Assembly: GCA_903905475.1 (NCBI GenBank)
Contig: CAIVGK010000135.1
Location: 1-53,447, forward strand
From: an uncultured Burkholderiales bacterium
Lineage (GTDB): Bacteria; Pseudomonadota; Gammaproteobacteria; Burkholderiales; Burkholderiaceae_C
Length of the DNA: 53,447 nucleotides
Direction of reading: 5' to 3'
Positions 1 through 10,329 of this stretch are shown piece after piece. The stretch's first letter is position 1; the number at the start of each line of letters is the position of its first letter. The translations under genes and the position numbers were made by a program. The notes under the pieces were generated by a model, which was not told where the DNA came from, did not search any database, and saw only the letters and a list, made by a program, of their open reading frames with translations.

Positions 1-408
1 GCCGACGTCCTTGTGGAACACCACCCGCTTTTCTTCGTGATAACGCGAGCTCGAACCGCCGTAACCCACGGCGAGATCCTGCAACTGGCACTCGCCACCT
101 TGATCGCAGATCGGGCAATCCAGCGGGTGGTTGATGAGCAGGAATTCCATGACCGACTGCTGCGCCTTGAGCGCTTTGTCGCTCTTGGTGCGAACGATCA
201 TCCCCTGCGTGACCGGCGTGGCGCACGCGGGCATCGGCTTGGGGGCCTTCTCGATGTCGACCAGACACATCCTGCAATTGGCCGCGATGGAGAGCTTCTT
301 GTGATAGCAGAAGTGCGGGATGTAGGTGCCCGCCTTTTCGGCGGCATGCATCACCATGCTGCCTTCGGCGATCTCGACCTTCTGGCCGTCAAGCTGAATT
401 TCAATCAT
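1..408 (-). CDS. nuoG: NADH-quinone oxidoreductase subunit G, N-terminal part (cut by window edge)
   Basis: This is the first 136 codons of the large Fe-S subunit of complex I, which carries electrons along the peripheral arm. The visible part is the ferredoxin-like N-terminal domain. C34, C45, C48 and C62 fit the [2Fe-2S] cluster N1b, and H94, C98, C101 and C107 fit the unusual His/Cys-ligated [4Fe-4S] cluster N5. The start ATG at 408 precedes a typical MIEIQLDG opening. It lies 35 bp downstream of nuoF in the same operon. The rest of the gene, including the molybdopterin-like domain, lies outside the window. Confidence 0.95.
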   Translation of the reverse strand, partial: MIEIQLDGQKVEIAEGSMVMHAAEKAGTYIPHFCYHKKLSIAANCRMCLVDIEKAPKPMPACATPVTQGMIVRTKSDKALKAQQSVMEFLLINHPLDCPICDQGGECQLQDLAVGYGGSSSRYHEEKRVVFHKDVG

Positions 409-443
409 GACGATGATGTGGCGCTGGAATCGGTTGTGATCGG

Positions 444-1787
444 TCAGACATAAGCCGGAACGATGCAGGATTTGTGTTCGACGTGATGGATGAACTCATC
501 GCGGAAGTGTTTGATCATCGCGCGCACCGGCATCGCGGCCGCGTCGCCGAGCGCGCAGATGGTGCGGCCCTGGATGTTGTCGGCCACCGAGTTCAGCATG
601 TCAATGTCTTCCATCTTCCCGTGGCCGTTCTCGATGCGCTCGACCATGCGGTGCATCCAGCCGGTTCCTTCACGGCAAGGGGTGCACTGGCCACAGCTCT
701 CGTGGGCGTAGAAGTAACTCAGGCGCAGCAGACTTTTCACCATGCAGCGGCTGTCGTCGAGCACGATCACCGCACCGGAACCCAACATCGAACCTGCCTT
801 GGCGATGCTGTCGTAGTCCATCGTGCAATCCATCATCACGGCGGCCGGCAGCACTGGCGAAGACGACCCACCCGGAATCACCGCCTTGAGCTTGCGACCC
901 TTGCGCACGCCACCGGCCAGCTCAAGCAGAACCGGGAACGGCGTGCCCATCGGAACCTCGAAATTGCCAGGACGCTCGACGTCACCCGACACCGAATAGA
1001 TCTTCGTGCCGCCGTTGTTGGGCTTGCCCACTTCGAGGTACTTCTGGCCGCCGTTGCGGATGATCCAGGGCACCGCCGCGAAGGTCTCGGTGTTGTTGAT
1101 CGTCGTGGGCTTGCCGTACACGCCGTAGCTCGCCGGGAACGGCGGCTTGAAGCGCGGTTGGCCCTTCTTGCCTTCGAGCGACTCGATCAGTGCCGTTTCT
1201 TCGCCACAGATGTAAGCGCCAAAGCCGTGCGCCGCATGCAACTGGAAGTTGAAGCCCGAGCCCATGATCTTGTCGCCAAGATAGCCGGCCGCTCGAGCCT
1301 GCTCGAGCGCCACTTCGAAGCGTTCGTAGGCATCGAAGATTTCGCCGTGGATGTAGTTGTAGCCCGTACCGATGCCCATCGCATAAGCGGCAATCGCCAT
1401 GCCTTCGATGACCTGATGGGGGTTGAACATCAGGATGTCGCGGTCCTTGCAGGTGCCGGGCTCGCCCTCGTCAGAGTTGCAAACCAGGTACTTGTTGCCC
1501 GGGTACATGCGCGGCATGAAGCTCCACTTCAGTCCGGTGGGAAAGCCCGCACCACCCCGCCCGCGCAAGGCTGACGCCTTGACCTCGGCGATCACCTGAT
1601 CTGCCGTCATGCCTTCGCCGCCGTCCAGTCCGAGTATCTTGCGCAAAGCTTGGTAGCCACCACGCGCTTCGTAGTCGGCCAGTTGCCAGTTGCGGCCGTT
1701 CAGGTCGGCGTAAATCTGGGCACCAATGTGGCGACCATGGAAACAGGTGGCCACGCCATCGGACTGAAACTGTGAAAGATCGAGCAT
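444..1787 (-). CDS. nuoF: NADH-quinone oxidoreductase subunit F (NADH/FMN-binding)
   Basis: This 447-residue protein is the electron entry subunit of complex I: it binds NADH and FMN and passes electrons to cluster N3. The glycine-rich nucleotide site [10 protein letters not shown] is at residues 76-85. The [4Fe-4S] ligands are C365, C368 and C371 (SCGQCTPC), with C411 further on. Length and motifs are normal for the family. It lies between nuoE (17 bp gap) and nuoG. Its partner in the dehydrogenase module is NuoE, encoded just upstream. Confidence 0.97.
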   Translation of the reverse strand: MLDLSQFQSDGVATCFHGRHIGAQIYADLNGRNWQLADYEARGGYQALRKILGLDGGEGMTADQVIAEVKASALRGRGGAGFPTGLKWSFMPRMYPGNKYLVCNSDEGEPGTCKDRDILMFNPHQVIEGMAIAAYAMGIGTGYNYIHGEIFDAYERFEVALEQARAAGYLGDKIMGSGFNFQLHAAHGFGAYICGEETALIESLEGKKGQPRFKPPFPASYGVYGKPTTINNTETFAAVPWIIRNGGQKYLEVGKPNNGGTKIYSVSGDVERPGNFEVPMGTPFPVLLELAGGVRKGRKLKAVIPGGSSSPVLPAAVMMDCTMDYDSIAKAGSMLGSGAVIVLDDSRCMVKSLLRLSYFYAHESCGQCTPCREGTGWMHRMVERIENGHGKMEDIDMLNSVADNIQGRTICALGDAAAMPVRAMIKHFRDEFIHHVEHKSCIVPAYV

Positions 1788-1804
1788 GAGAGGCCCTGGA
1801 CTGC

Positions 1805-2314
1805 TCAGCGGGACGAGTCGGCTTGCGACTTGAGGAGATCCACCAAGGCGTCAAGGCGCTGGTGGTCCATGAAACTGCACATCTGCCGATCGTTGACCAG
1901 CAACACAGGCGAATCGGCGCAGGCGCCCAGGCATTCGCTTTGCTGCAGCGTGATTGCGCCGTCGGCCGTGGTCTCGCCTTCTGCGATACCGAGACGGGAG
2001 CACAGGTGCTCAAGCGCAGACTGCCCATCACGCAGTTGGCAAGGCAGGTTCGTGCAGACGTTGATCTTGAAGCGCCCAACCGGCTTCTGGTTGTACATGT
2101 TGTAGAAGGTGGTGACCTCGTGCACCGCGATCGCTGGCATGGCCAGGTAGGCAGCCAGCGTCTTCTCGCTCTCGGGCGACACGTGGCCCTGCTCCTGCTG
2201 AATGATGGCCAGACAGGCCATCACGGCCGACTGTCGCTGGTCGTCGGGGTACTTGGCCACCTCGCGCGCAAAGCGCTGGGTTGTGGCATCAGAAAATGCG
2301 TGTGGCGCGCTCAC
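1805..2314 (-). CDS. nuoE: NADH-quinone oxidoreductase subunit E (24 kDa, [2Fe-2S])
   Basis: This 169-residue thioredoxin-fold subunit of complex I carries cluster N1a. The four ligands are visible as C87 and C92 (CX4C) and C128 and C132 (CX3C). The start ATG overlaps the nuoD stop in an ATGA arrangement, which suggests translational coupling. The next gene is nuoF, its direct partner in NADH oxidation. The length is typical. Confidence 0.96.
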   Translation of the reverse strand: MSAPHAFSDATTQRFAREVAKYPDDQRQSAVMACLAIIQQEQGHVSPESEKTLAAYLAMPAIAVHEVTTFYNMYNQKPVGRFKINVCTNLPCQLRDGQSALEHLCSRLGIAEGETTADGAITLQQSECLGACADSPVLLVNDRQMCSFMDHQRLDALVDLLKSQADSSR

Positions 2315-3564
2315 CGGTCGATTTCTCCGAAAACGATGTCCATCGTGCCGATCACCGCCACGGCGTCGGCAATCATGTGCCCGCGCGACATTTCGTCGAG
2401 GGCCGCCAGATGCGGGAAGCCTGGCGCGCGGATCTTGAGGCGGTAAGGCTTGTTGGCACCATCGCTGACGATGTAGATGCCGAACTCGCCCTTGGGGTGC
2501 TCCACCGCCGCATAGGCCTCACCCTCGGGCACGTGAAAGCCCTCAGTGAAGAGCTTGAAGTGGTGAATCAACTCTTCCATGCTCGACTTCATGTCGACCC
2601 GGGACGGGGGTGCCACCTTGTGGTTGGAGGTGATCACCGGACCCGGATTGGCGCGCAGCCAATCGACGCATTGCTTGATGATCCGGTTGGATTGGCGCAT
2701 CTCCTCGATGCGCACCAGGTAGCGGTCGTAGGTGTCGCCGTTGACACCCACAGGCACATCGAAGTCCATGTGCTCGTAGACGTCGTAGGGCTGCTTCTTG
2801 CGCAGATCCCACTCGATGCCCGAGCCTCGCAGCATGGCACCAGAGAACCCGAGATTGAGCGCGCGCTCTGGAGTCACCACACCGATGCCCACCGTGCGCT
2901 GCTTCCAGATGCGGTTGTCGGTCAGCAGCGTCTCGTAGTCGTCGACGCACTTTGGAAAGCGACTGACGAAGTCGTCAATGAAGTCGAGCAGCGTGCCATG
3001 GCGGTTGTCGTTCAGCGCCGACATCACCTTCGCATTGCGCACCTTCGAGGCCTTGTACTGAGGCATGGTGTCGGGCAGATCGCGGTACACGCCGCCCGGA
3101 CGGAAGTAGGCCGCATGCATGCGGGCACCCGATGCGGCCTCGTACATGTCGAACAGGTCTTCGCGCTCACGGAAGCAGTAGATGAAGATGTTCATCGCAC
3201 CGCAGTCCAACCCGTGAGCACCAAGCCACATCAAGTGGTTGAGCAGCCGGGTGATCTCGCTGAACATGACGCGGATGTACTGAGCCCGAACCGGCACATC
3301 GACACCCAGCAGTTTCTCGATGGCCAGGCAGTAGGCGTGCTCGTTGCACATCATCGACACGTAGTCCAGCCGGTCCATGTAGGGCAGCGACTGGATGTAG
3401 GTCTTGCTTTCCGCCAGTTTTTCCGTGGCGCGGTGCAGCAAGCCGATGTGCGGATCGGCGCGCTGGATGACCTCGCCATCCAACTCGAGCACCAGACGCA
3501 GCACGCCGTGCGCAGCAGGGTGCTGGGGCCCGAAATTCAGGGTGTAGTTTTTGATGTCAGCCAT
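2311..3564 (-). CDS. nuoD: NADH-quinone oxidoreductase subunit D (49 kDa)
   Basis: This 417-residue subunit is related to the large subunit of [NiFe] hydrogenases and forms much of the quinone-binding cavity of complex I. The N-terminus contains the conserved [14 protein letters not shown] segment, and the C-terminus ends in the usual VFGEIDR. In this organism nuoC and nuoD are separate genes, 23 bp apart, rather than fused as in Escherichia coli. Separate genes are normal in betaproteobacteria. Confidence 0.97.
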   Translation of the reverse strand: MADIKNYTLNFGPQHPAAHGVLRLVLELDGEVIQRADPHIGLLHRATEKLAESKTYIQSLPYMDRLDYVSMMCNEHAYCLAIEKLLGVDVPVRAQYIRVMFSEITRLLNHLMWLGAHGLDCGAMNIFIYCFREREDLFDMYEAASGARMHAAYFRPGGVYRDLPDTMPQYKASKVRNAKVMSALNDNRHGTLLDFIDDFVSRFPKCVDDYETLLTDNRIWKQRTVGIGVVTPERALNLGFSGAMLRGSGIEWDLRKKQPYDVYEHMDFDVPVGVNGDTYDRYLVRIEEMRQSNRIIKQCVDWLRANPGPVITSNHKVAPPSRVDMKSSMEELIHHFKLFTEGFHVPEGEAYAAVEHPKGEFGIYIVSDGANKPYRLKIRAPGFPHLAALDEMSRGHMIADAVAVIGTMDIVFGEIDR

Positions 3565-3587
3565 GAAAGTACCTCAACGCCGGCGGG

Positions 3588-4184
3588 TCAGTGCAGACCG
3601 CCGTAGTTGTCTTCACGGATGATCCGTGGCGTGATGTCGCGTGGCTCGATCGTCACCGGCTGGTAGATCACGCGCTTTTTCTCGGCGTCGTAGCGCATCT
3701 CGACGTGACCCGAGGTCGGGAAGTCCTTGCGAAACGGGTGACCGATGAAACCGTAGTCGGTGAGGATGCGGCGCAGGTCGAGGTGGCCCTCGAAAATGAT
3801 GCCGTACAGGTCAAACGCCTCCCGCTCAAACCAGTTGGCCGAGCTCCAGACGTCATTGACAGATGCGATGGAAGGCATCTCGTCATCAAGGCAGAACACC
3901 TTCAGCCGCAACCGCCAGTTGTGCGTCACGGACAACAGGTGCGAGACCACGCAAAAACGCAACCCTTCGCGCTCCTCGTCCCGGTAAGTCGAGTAATCGA
4001 CCCCACACAGGTCCATGAGCTGCTCGAAGCGCAACGACGGGTCGTCTCGCAACACGGATGCCACGCTCAGGTAGTCCGCCGCGTTCACGGTGAGGGTGAG
4101 TTCCGCACGATCGCAAACCAGCGACCTCACGTTCGAGCCGAGGGCGGCCTCAAGTGCCAGCTTCAGGTTATCGAGTTTGCTCAT
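3588..4184 (-). CDS. nuoC: NADH-quinone oxidoreductase subunit C (30 kDa)
   Basis: This 198-residue protein is the 30-kDa connecting subunit of complex I. The family signature appears as [12 protein letters not shown] followed by GHPFRKDFP near residues 110-150. It sits between nuoB (31 bp upstream) and nuoD in the expected order. It binds no cofactor and holds the quinone module together. The sequence shows no irregularity. Confidence 0.96.
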   Translation of the reverse strand: MSKLDNLKLALEAALGSNVRSLVCDRAELTLTVNAADYLSVASVLRDDPSLRFEQLMDLCGVDYSTYRDEEREGLRFCVVSHLLSVTHNWRLRLKVFCLDDEMPSIASVNDVWSSANWFEREAFDLYGIIFEGHLDLRRILTDYGFIGHPFRKDFPTSGHVEMRYDAEKKRVIYQPVTIEPRDITPRIIREDNYGGLH

Positions 4185-4215
4185 GGGATCGGATGCGGAT
4201 GCGGTCGCGGTTCAG

Positions 4216-4692
4216 TCAACGAGCAATGGTGTTTTCGCGGCGAATCTTGGCCTGAAGCTGCAAGATGCCGTACAGCAGAGCCTCGGCCGTGGGGGGACAT
4301 CCAGGCACATACACATCGACCGGCACGATGCGATCACAGCCCCGAACCACCGAATAGCTGTAGTGGTAGTAGCCACCCCCGTTGGCACAAGAACCCATGC
4401 TGAGCACCCAACGCGGCTCGGCCATCTGGTCATAGACCTTGCGCAACGCCGGCGCCATCTTGTTGCACAGCGTACCGGCAACGATCATCAGATCGCTCTG
4501 CCGCGGGCTCGGCCGAAACAGCATGCCAAACCGGTCAATGTCATACCGTGCCGCGCCCGCATGCATCATTTCGACCGCACAACAGGCCAGACCAAATGTC
4601 ATGGGCCACAACGACCCGGTCTTCGACCAGTTGATGACCGTATCCAGGCTCGTGGTCACGAACCCCTCCTTGAGAATGCCCTCAATGCCCAT
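4216..4692 (-). CDS. nuoB: NADH-quinone oxidoreductase subunit B (cluster N2)
   Basis: This 158-residue subunit carries the terminal [4Fe-4S] cluster N2, which reduces quinone. The tandem cysteines C37-C38 (LACCAVEMM), then C102 (GSCANGGG) and C132 (VPGCPPTAE), supply the four ligands. It is normal in length and order within nuoABCDEFG. Confidence 0.97.
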   Translation of the reverse strand: MGIEGILKEGFVTTSLDTVINWSKTGSLWPMTFGLACCAVEMMHAGAARYDIDRFGMLFRPSPRQSDLMIVAGTLCNKMAPALRKVYDQMAEPRWVLSMGSCANGGGYYHYSYSVVRGCDRIVPVDVYVPGCPPTAEALLYGILQLQAKIRRENTIAR

Positions 4693-4725
4693 GGTGCTGC
4701 GTGGTGCCGTTAATGCGTTGAAAGA

Positions 4726-5085
4726 TCATTCCCAATCCAAGGCGCCTTTTTTCCACTCGTAGACAAAGCCAACGACGAGGATGCCAAGGAAGATCATCAT
4801 GGACCAAAAGCCGGTCGCGCCAATCTCGCGCAGAGAAACCGCCCAAGGAAACAGGAAGGCAATCTCGAGGTCAAACAAGATGAACAGGATCGCCACGAGG
4901 TAATAGCGCACATCGAACTTCATGCGCGCATCTTCGAAGGCCTCGAAGCCGCACTCGTAGGGGGAGTTCTTGGCCGCATCGGGCCGGTTCGGCCCCATCA
5001 CGAAACCAATCACCTGAGGCAGCACGCCAACCAGCACGCCAACCAGAATGAAGAGGATCACTGGCAAGTAAGGTTGCAGGTCCAT
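4726..5085 (-). CDS. nuoA: NADH-quinone oxidoreductase subunit A
   Basis: This 119-residue membrane subunit of complex I has three hydrophobic helices, near residues 6-28, 60-80 and 88-110. The conserved NPYECGFE-type loop appears as [14 protein letters not shown] around residues 42-55 and contains the cysteine that responds to the active/deactive state in this family. It is the first protein gene of the nuo operon and follows tRNA-Leu by 58 bp. Confidence 0.96.
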   Translation of the reverse strand: MDLQPYLPVILFILVGVLVGVLPQVIGFVMGPNRPDAAKNSPYECGFEAFEDARMKFDVRYYLVAILFILFDLEIAFLFPWAVSLREIGATGFWSMMIFLGILVVGFVYEWKKGALDWE

Positions 5086-5143
5086 GTTGCTTTTGAGGCC
5101 TCTGGGGTCACAGGAAACTGGAAGATTTCTTCAATAAAACACC

Positions 5144-5228
5144 TGGTGCCGACGGCGAGACTCGAACTCGCACAGCTTTCGCCACTACCCCCTCAAGATA
5201 GCGTGTCTACCAATTTCACCACGTCGGC
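5144..5228 (-). tRNA. tRNA-Leu(GAG)
   Basis: The 85-nt sequence folds as a class II tRNA with a long variable arm. The acceptor arms GCCGACG and CGTCGGC pair fully. The D-loop reads TGGTAGAC, the T-loop is GTTCGAGTC, and the anticodon stem CTATC/GGTAG encloses TTGAGGG, giving anticodon GAG. The CCA end is encoded (ACCA at 5144-5147). It lies between secG and nuoA on the same strand and is probably cut out of a secG/nuo or internally started transcript. Confidence 0.96.
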
Positions 5229-5294
5229 TACGTGTCCCACCTGCTTGGTATTCGCCATCTTCGAGTAAGAAAACAGCGCATCTGGCAGCCCAAA

Positions 5295-5300
5295 ATTCTA
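5295..5300 (-). promoter_or_regulatory. Putative -10 box for tRNA-Leu/nuo transcription
   Basis: On the minus strand a TAGAAT hexamer (5 of 6 matches to TATAAT) sits about 67 nt before the tRNA, in the gap between secG and tRNA-Leu. The -35 region is weak. A short inverted repeat (AAGGC...GCCTT, about 5305-5330) lies just upstream and may partly end the secG transcript. The promoter is inferred from sequence only. Confidence 0.45.
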
Positions 5301-5369
5301 ACCGGAAAGGCCGTCTTTTCAGCCTTCCCGCCGCATTGAATCAATGCGCGTTTGCGGCCCGTCGGCGCT

Positions 5370-5723
5370 TCACTTCGAAGGGATCGCGGCAGCGCCCGAG
5401 GCAGCAACACTCGGGCCGCTCGCCACGGGGCTGACCGCAGAAATCGCTGGCTTGTCGAGAATGCTGTCGGCCGACGCACGGCTGCGGTCATTCGACAAAT
5501 AGGCCAACAGCACGGTGCACGAGAAAAACACCGCGGCACAAACGGCCGTCGAGCGAGACAGGAAGTTGGCACTGCCAGAGGCCCCGAAAAGACTGCCCGA
5601 GGCGCCACTGCCGAAGGACGCGCCCATGTCAGCGCCCTTGCCGTGCTGCACCAGCACCAGGCCGATCATCGCCAAGGCCGCAACAATCTGCACGGCCACC
5701 ACCAAGTTCGTTGTCAGGTTCAT
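5370..5723 (-). CDS. secG: Protein translocase subunit SecG
   Basis: This small inner-membrane protein of 117 residues stimulates the SecYE translocon. It has two hydrophobic helices, about residues 4-24 and 58-78. Between them is the conserved LVQHGKGADMGASFGSG segment, a SecG hallmark. The C-terminal third is Ala/Ser/Pro-rich and variable. Its ATG overlaps the tpiA stop (ATGA), as is usual for the tpiA-secG pair in proteobacteria. Confidence 0.95.
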   Translation of the reverse strand: MNLTTNLVVAVQIVAALAMIGLVLVQHGKGADMGASFGSGASGSLFGASGSANFLSRSTAVCAAVFFSCTVLLAYLSNDRSRASADSILDKPAISAVSPVASGPSVAASGAAAIPSK

Positions 5724-6529
5724 TTTTTTGACTTTCCAGAAGACTCAAGAGCAGCCGCCATGGCGGCACGACAAGTAGCAGAAAACTCGGAAGCCTTCAG
5801 GGAAGCGCCCCCCACCAGACCACCGTCGATATCGGGTTGCAAGAACATCGCTTGCGCATTCGACGCCGTGACGCTTCCGCCGTACAGCAAACGCATCTCC
5901 GCCGCACGCGTGCTGGCTGCAGCCAGTTGCGCTCGCAGCACCGCGTGCACGGCCTGAGCCTGCTCGGGCAGCGCAGTTTTACCTGTCCCGATGGCCCACA
6001 CCGGCTCGTACGCCACGACGATTTGTGACACGCAATGGCCCAGCGTGTGCACCACCGCCGACAGTTGACGCTTGACCACCGATTCGGTGAGCCCACCCTC
6101 GTATTCGGCGTCCGATTCCCCCACGCACACGATGGGCGTCAATCCATGGGACAAGGCGATGCGAGCCTTGTCGGCCACCACCTGGTCGGACTCACCGTGA
6201 TGAACCCGCCGCTCGGAGTGGCCAACGATGACGTAGCGACAACCGAACTCCGCCAGCATTCCTGCGGAGACTTCGCCGGTGTAAGCGCCAGACTCATGCG
6301 AGGAACAGTCCTGCGCCCCCCAACCGATGCCGCTGCCCTGAAGCGACAGCGCCACATCCGGCAGGTAGGGAAACGGGCAGCACACAGCCACTTCGGCATC
6401 GAACGGGCCAGCCGATCGCAGCGCGGCCAGCAACTCGCCATTGGCCACGCGCGAACCGTTCATCTTCCAGTTGCCCACGACCAATGGCCTGCGCGGCAGC
6501 GCCGCCACCACACTCGACGGGTTCACCAT
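5720..6529 (-). CDS. tpiA: Triosephosphate isomerase
   Basis: This 269-residue TIM-barrel enzyme interconverts dihydroxyacetone phosphate and glyceraldehyde 3-phosphate. The catalytic residues are visible: K22 in GNWKMNG, H104 in VGHSERR and E175 in AYEPVWAIGTG. The phosphate-binding LYGGSV is near residue 220. The first dozen residues extend slightly beyond many homologues. The start overlaps the stop of the upstream quinone oxidoreductase gene by 7 bp, so the two are probably co-transcribed. Confidence 0.97.
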   Translation of the reverse strand: MVNPSSVVAALPRRPLVVGNWKMNGSRVANGELLAALRSAGPFDAEVAVCCPFPYLPDVALSLQGSGIGWGAQDCSSHESGAYTGEVSAGMLAEFGCRYVIVGHSERRVHHGESDQVVADKARIALSHGLTPIVCVGESDAEYEGGLTESVVKRQLSAVVHTLGHCVSQIVVAYEPVWAIGTGKTALPEQAQAVHAVLRAQLAAASTRAAEMRLLYGGSVTASNAQAMFLQPDIDGGLVGGASLKASEFSATCRAAMAAALESSGKSKK

Positions 6530-7509
6530 GACAACACCAGCTTTCCGATGTGGCGGTTGGACTCCATCAGCGCATGCGCGTCGGCAGCCTGTCGCGCCGG
6601 GAAGGTCTTGAACACCACGGGCCGGACCACGCCAGCAACCAGCCAGCCCCAGACCTTGGAACGCAGCTCGCGCGCAATCGCCGACTTGAATTCGACTGAA
6701 CGTGCACGCAGGGTCGAACCCGTGATCGTGAGGCGCCGACGCAGCAATTGGGCCGCATCGAACGAGGCCAATTTGCCGCCCTGCACCGCGATGATCACCA
6801 GCCGCCCATCTTCAGCGAGACAACTCACCTCGCGCGCCACGTAGTCACCGGCCACGATGTCGAGGATCACATCGACGCCGCGGCCAGCCGTCAGCCGCAG
6901 CGAGTCCTCGACGAAATCCTGGGTGCGATGGTTGATGGCATGGTGCGCACCCAGCGCCAAGCAGGCCGCCGCCTTGTCGTCCGAGCCGACCGTCACGATC
7001 ACAGTGGCACCTGCCGCCCGAGCCAACTGGATGGCCGTGACGCCGATGCCACTGGCGCCACCCTGGATCAGGATGGTTTCACCGGCCTTCAACCCGCCGC
7101 GTTCGAACACGTTCGACCAGACGGTGAAGAAGGTTTCGGGCAGGCTGGCCGCCTCGATGTCGGTCCAACCTTCAGGCACTGGCAGGCATTGCCCGACCGG
7201 CGCCACACAGCGCTCGGCGTAGCCACCACCCGACACGAGCGCACACACGCGGTCGCCCACACCAAAGCCCGCAGCGCGCATGGCCTGCGCGTCGCCCGAG
7301 GCCACCGTTCCCGCCACCTCAAGGCCAGGCAGATCTGAAGCGCCGGCAGGGGGCGGATAAAACCCCTTGCGTTGCAGCACGTCCGGACGATTGACCCCGG
7401 ACGCCGCCACGGCGATCAACAACTCGCCCGCGCCGGCCACCGGCTCTGGGCGATCCGTCAGGCGCAGCACGTCTGGCGGCCCGAATGAACTGATTTCAAC
7501 GGCTTTCAT
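6523..7509 (-). CDS. NAD(P)H:quinone oxidoreductase, zinc-free MDR family
   Basis: This 328-residue medium-chain dehydrogenase/reductase starts MKAVEISSFG and contains the NADPH-binding run ILIQGGASGIGVTAIQLA near residues 145-162. The zinc-ligand cysteines of alcohol dehydrogenases are absent, which places it with the quinone oxidoreductase (QorA/PIG3) branch. It probably performs NADPH-dependent reduction of quinones or enones; the true substrate is unknown. It sits upstream of tpiA and overlaps it. Confidence 0.88.
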   Translation of the reverse strand: MKAVEISSFGPPDVLRLTDRPEPVAGAGELLIAVAASGVNRPDVLQRKGFYPPPAGASDLPGLEVAGTVASGDAQAMRAAGFGVGDRVCALVSGGGYAERCVAPVGQCLPVPEGWTDIEAASLPETFFTVWSNVFERGGLKAGETILIQGGASGIGVTAIQLARAAGATVIVTVGSDDKAAACLALGAHHAINHRTQDFVEDSLRLTAGRGVDVILDIVAGDYVAREVSCLAEDGRLVIIAVQGGKLASFDAAQLLRRRLTITGSTLRARSVEFKSAIARELRSKVWGWLVAGVVRPVVFKTFPARQAADAHALMESNRHIGKLVLSW

Positions 7510-7588
7510 CGTGATCAGGATTCGAATTCCGGCGCGGCGCGGGGAATCACTCCCCCGCGTCGACCGAAGCCCGGTTCAAGACGTCGGC

Positions 7589-9721
7589 TCAGCCCTCGCC
7601 GCCTTCGGGGGCGGGCGCTGGCTGCTGGTCACGATCGATCAGAGCCTTCATGGACAGCTTGACGCGCCCCTTCTCGTCGGTCTCGAGCACCTTGACCTTG
7701 ACGATCTGGCCTTCCTTGAGGAAGTCGGTGACCTTCTCGACACGCTGGTGAGCGATCTGGCTGATGTGCAGCAGACCGTCCTTGCCAGGCAGCAGATTGA
7801 CCAGCGCGCCGAAGTCCAGAATCTTGACGATCGGGCCTTCGTAGATCTTGCCGATCTCGACTTCTGCGGTGATCTCTTCGATGCGCTTCTTGGCGTGAGC
7901 CGCCTTGTCGCTGTCGGTCGAAGCGATGGTGATCGTGCCGTCTTCGCCGATGTCGATCGTGGTGCCGGTTTCTTCGGTCAGCGCACGGATGGTCGCGCCG
8001 CCCTTGCCGATCACGTCACGGATCTTTTCGGGGTTGATCTTCATCGTGTACAGGCGAGGCGCGAATTGCGAGACCTCGGCCTTGGCGCCGCCCACGGCCT
8101 CGACCATCTTGCCCAGGATGTGCAAGCGCGCTTCCTTGGCTTGCGCCAGTGCGACCTGCATGATTTCCTTGGTGATGCCCTGGATCTTGATGTCCATCTG
8201 CAAGGCGGTCACGCCGTTGGTCGTGCCGGCCACCTTGAAGTCCATGTCGCCGAGGTGATCCTCGTCGCCCAGGATGTCGGTCAGCACGGCGAAGCGGTTG
8301 CCGTCCTTGATCAGGCCCATGGCGATGCCCGCCACGTGCGCCTTGAGCGGCACGCCGGCGTCCATCAGCGCGAGGCAGCCGCCGCACACCGAAGCCATCG
8401 ACGACGAGCCGTTGGACTCGGTGATTTCGGAGACGACACGCATCGAGTACGGGAAGTCAGCACGGTCCGGCAGCACTGCCACCAGAGCGCGCTTGGCCAG
8501 ACGGCCGTGGCCGATCTCGCGGCGCTTGGGGGTGCCCACGCGACCGGTTTCTCCGGTGGCGAACGGAGGCATGTTGTAGTGCATCATGAAGTGCTCGCTG
8601 AACTCGCCAGCCAGCGCGTCGATCTTCTGCGAATCGCGATCGGTGCCGAGCGTGGCAGCGACCAGCGCCTGCGTTTCACCACGGGTGAACAGCGACGAGC
8701 CGTGCACGCGCGGCAGCACGCTGTTGCGGATCTCGATCTGGCGCACGGTGCGCGTGTCGCGTCCGTCGATGCGTGGCTCGCCCGACAGAATCTGGCTGCG
8801 CACGATCTTGGCCTCGATGTCGAACAGCACGTTGTCGACCTTGACCTTGTCGACGGCAGCGCCGCCAGCCGTCAGGGCGGCCAGGGTCTTGGCGGTGACT
8901 TCGCGCGTCGCGTGGGTGCGGGCTTGCTTGGAGCGGATCTGGTAGGCCACGCGCAGCGGCTCTTCGGCCAGGGCACAGACCTGTGCAATGAAGGCCTCGT
9001 CCTTGGCAGGCGGCTGCCAGTCCCAGGCCGGCTTGCCGGCGTCACGCACCAGTTCGTTGATGGCGGCGATGGCGACCCGGCTTTGCTCATGGCCGAACAC
9101 CACGCCACCGAGCATGATTTCTTCGCTGAGTTGCTGAGCTTCGGATTCGACCATCAGCACGGCGGCATCGGTGCCTGCCACGACCAGGTCCATCTTCGAG
9201 TCGAGCAACTGGGTCTTGCCCGGGTTGAGCACGTATTCGCCGTTGATCAGGCCGACGCGAGCCGCGCCAATCGGGCCGTCGAACGGAATGCCGGAGATCG
9301 CCAGCGCGGCGCTGGAGCCGATGAGCGCAGCGATGTCAGCCGACACCTCAGGGTTCAACGACAGCACGTGGATCACCACTTGCACTTCGTTGTAGAAGCC
9401 TTCGGGGAACAAGGGGCGCAGCGGCCGGTCGATCAGGCGCGAGGTCAGGGTTTCCAGCTCGCTGGGACGGCCCTCGCGCTTGAAGAAGCTGCCTGGGATC
9501 TTGCCGGCGGCGTAGGTCTTTTCGATGTAGTCCACGGTCAGCGGGAAGAAATCCTGCCCCGCCTTGGCGTTCTTCGCCCCGACCACGGTCGCGAGGATCA
9601 CGGTGTCTTCGATGTTGACCAGAACGGCGCCGCTGGACTGACGGGCGATTTCGCCGGTTTCCAGCACCACGGTGTGCTGGCCCCATTGGAACGTCTTGGT
9701 GACTTTGTTGAACATGCTCAT
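7589..9721 (-). CDS. pnp: Polyribonucleotide nucleotidyltransferase (PNPase)
   Basis: This 710-residue enzyme degrades RNA 3' to 5' by phosphorolysis and is a degradosome component. Two RNase PH domains fill roughly residues 10-540. A KH domain with the GXXG loop ([16 protein letters not shown], near residue 565) follows, then a C-terminal S1 domain ([21 protein letters not shown]). It lies downstream of rpsO on the same strand, as in many bacteria, with a hairpin between them. The length is typical. Confidence 0.98.
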   Translation of the reverse strand: MSMFNKVTKTFQWGQHTVVLETGEIARQSSGAVLVNIEDTVILATVVGAKNAKAGQDFFPLTVDYIEKTYAAGKIPGSFFKREGRPSELETLTSRLIDRPLRPLFPEGFYNEVQVVIHVLSLNPEVSADIAALIGSSAALAISGIPFDGPIGAARVGLINGEYVLNPGKTQLLDSKMDLVVAGTDAAVLMVESEAQQLSEEIMLGGVVFGHEQSRVAIAAINELVRDAGKPAWDWQPPAKDEAFIAQVCALAEEPLRVAYQIRSKQARTHATREVTAKTLAALTAGGAAVDKVKVDNVLFDIEAKIVRSQILSGEPRIDGRDTRTVRQIEIRNSVLPRVHGSSLFTRGETQALVAATLGTDRDSQKIDALAGEFSEHFMMHYNMPPFATGETGRVGTPKRREIGHGRLAKRALVAVLPDRADFPYSMRVVSEITESNGSSSMASVCGGCLALMDAGVPLKAHVAGIAMGLIKDGNRFAVLTDILGDEDHLGDMDFKVAGTTNGVTALQMDIKIQGITKEIMQVALAQAKEARLHILGKMVEAVGGAKAEVSQFAPRLYTMKINPEKIRDVIGKGGATIRALTEETGTTIDIGEDGTITIASTDSDKAAHAKKRIEEITAEVEIGKIYEGPIVKILDFGALVNLLPGKDGLLHISQIAHQRVEKVTDFLKEGQIVKVKVLETDEKGRVKLSMKALIDRDQQPAPAPEGGEG

Positions 9722-9865
9722 TGGTCTCTCCGGTTGATGTCAGCGCCTTGCGGGCGGCGCCTTCGACCCCAGAGCGTGAACTACCTGGCGCGATGCCATT
9801 CCAGCGACGTTCGGTGAAAAACGCATTTGGAATGACACATCGTCATCATTGGCGGCCCAGCTCCA

Positions 9866-9902
9866 AAAAAAGAAAAGCCTGTACTGGACGTCCAGACAGG
9901 CT
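9866..9902 (-). terminator. Hairpin terminator/processing site between rpsO and pnp
   Basis: On the minus strand AGCCTGT pairs perfectly with ACAGGCT, enclosing a palindromic CTGGACGTCCAG. This is followed by a T-rich run interrupted by one C. The structure lies about 20 nt after the rpsO stop. It can act as a rho-independent terminator for rpsO and, by analogy with E. coli, as a processing site ahead of pnp. Confidence 0.85.
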
Positions 9903-9921
9903 CTTCGCTTCAGCGTGACAC

Positions 9922-10191
9922 TTACTTGCGCAAGCCCAGCTTCTGAATCAGTGCGGTGTAACGGTCTGCGTCACGGTCCCGAAGGTAAGCCAGCAGACTC
10001 TTGCGGGTGTTGACCATCTTCAGCAAACCACGGCGACCATGGTGGTCCTTCATGTGGGTCTTGAAGTGGGGGGTGAGTTCGTTGATGCGTGCGGTCAACA
10101 AGGCCACCTGGACTTCGGGAGACCCGGTGTCGTTGGCGCTGCGCGCATTGGCTTTGACGATTTCTGCCTTTTGGGCAACGGTAGCTGTCAT
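9922..10191 (-). CDS. rpsO: 30S ribosomal protein S15
   Basis: This 89-residue protein of the 30S platform binds 16S rRNA helices 20-22. The signature [21 protein letters not shown] lies at residues 51-71, and the family-specific [14 protein letters not shown] motif is near residue 22. Its own promoter is predicted upstream, inside the gap to tsaD, and a strong hairpin lies downstream before pnp. Confidence 0.98.
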   Translation of the reverse strand: MTATVAQKAEIVKANARSANDTGSPEVQVALLTARINELTPHFKTHMKDHHGRRGLLKMVNTRKSLLAYLRDRDADRYTALIQKLGLRK

Positions 10192-10317
10192 GGTGTTTCC
10201 TGTTCGAAGAACCGGCCGCTCACGTGGAACTGGCGTGGATCTCGTTGTGGACTTGCGGTCGCGGGTGGAACAACCTGCGCCGTGCTGATTCCCAGGGTGT
10301 TAACCCGAGGACCGGCG

Positions 10318-10323
10318 AGTATA
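10318..10323 (-). promoter_or_regulatory. Putative -10 box of the rpsO promoter
   Basis: The minus strand reads TATACT (5 of 6 matches to consensus) just after the tsaD stop. This would give an rpsO leader of about 120 nt. No good -35 hexamer is visible at 16-18 bp, so the assignment rests on the -10 match and position. Confidence 0.5.
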
Positions 10324-10329
10324 GCCCGC

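Noticed and set aside
7367-9817. An 816-codon open frame on the plus strand opposite pnp
   Set aside because: It is rich in His, Asp, Arg and Gln with no recognisable domain, and lies exactly opposite a strongly conserved gene. High GC content keeps such antisense frames open.
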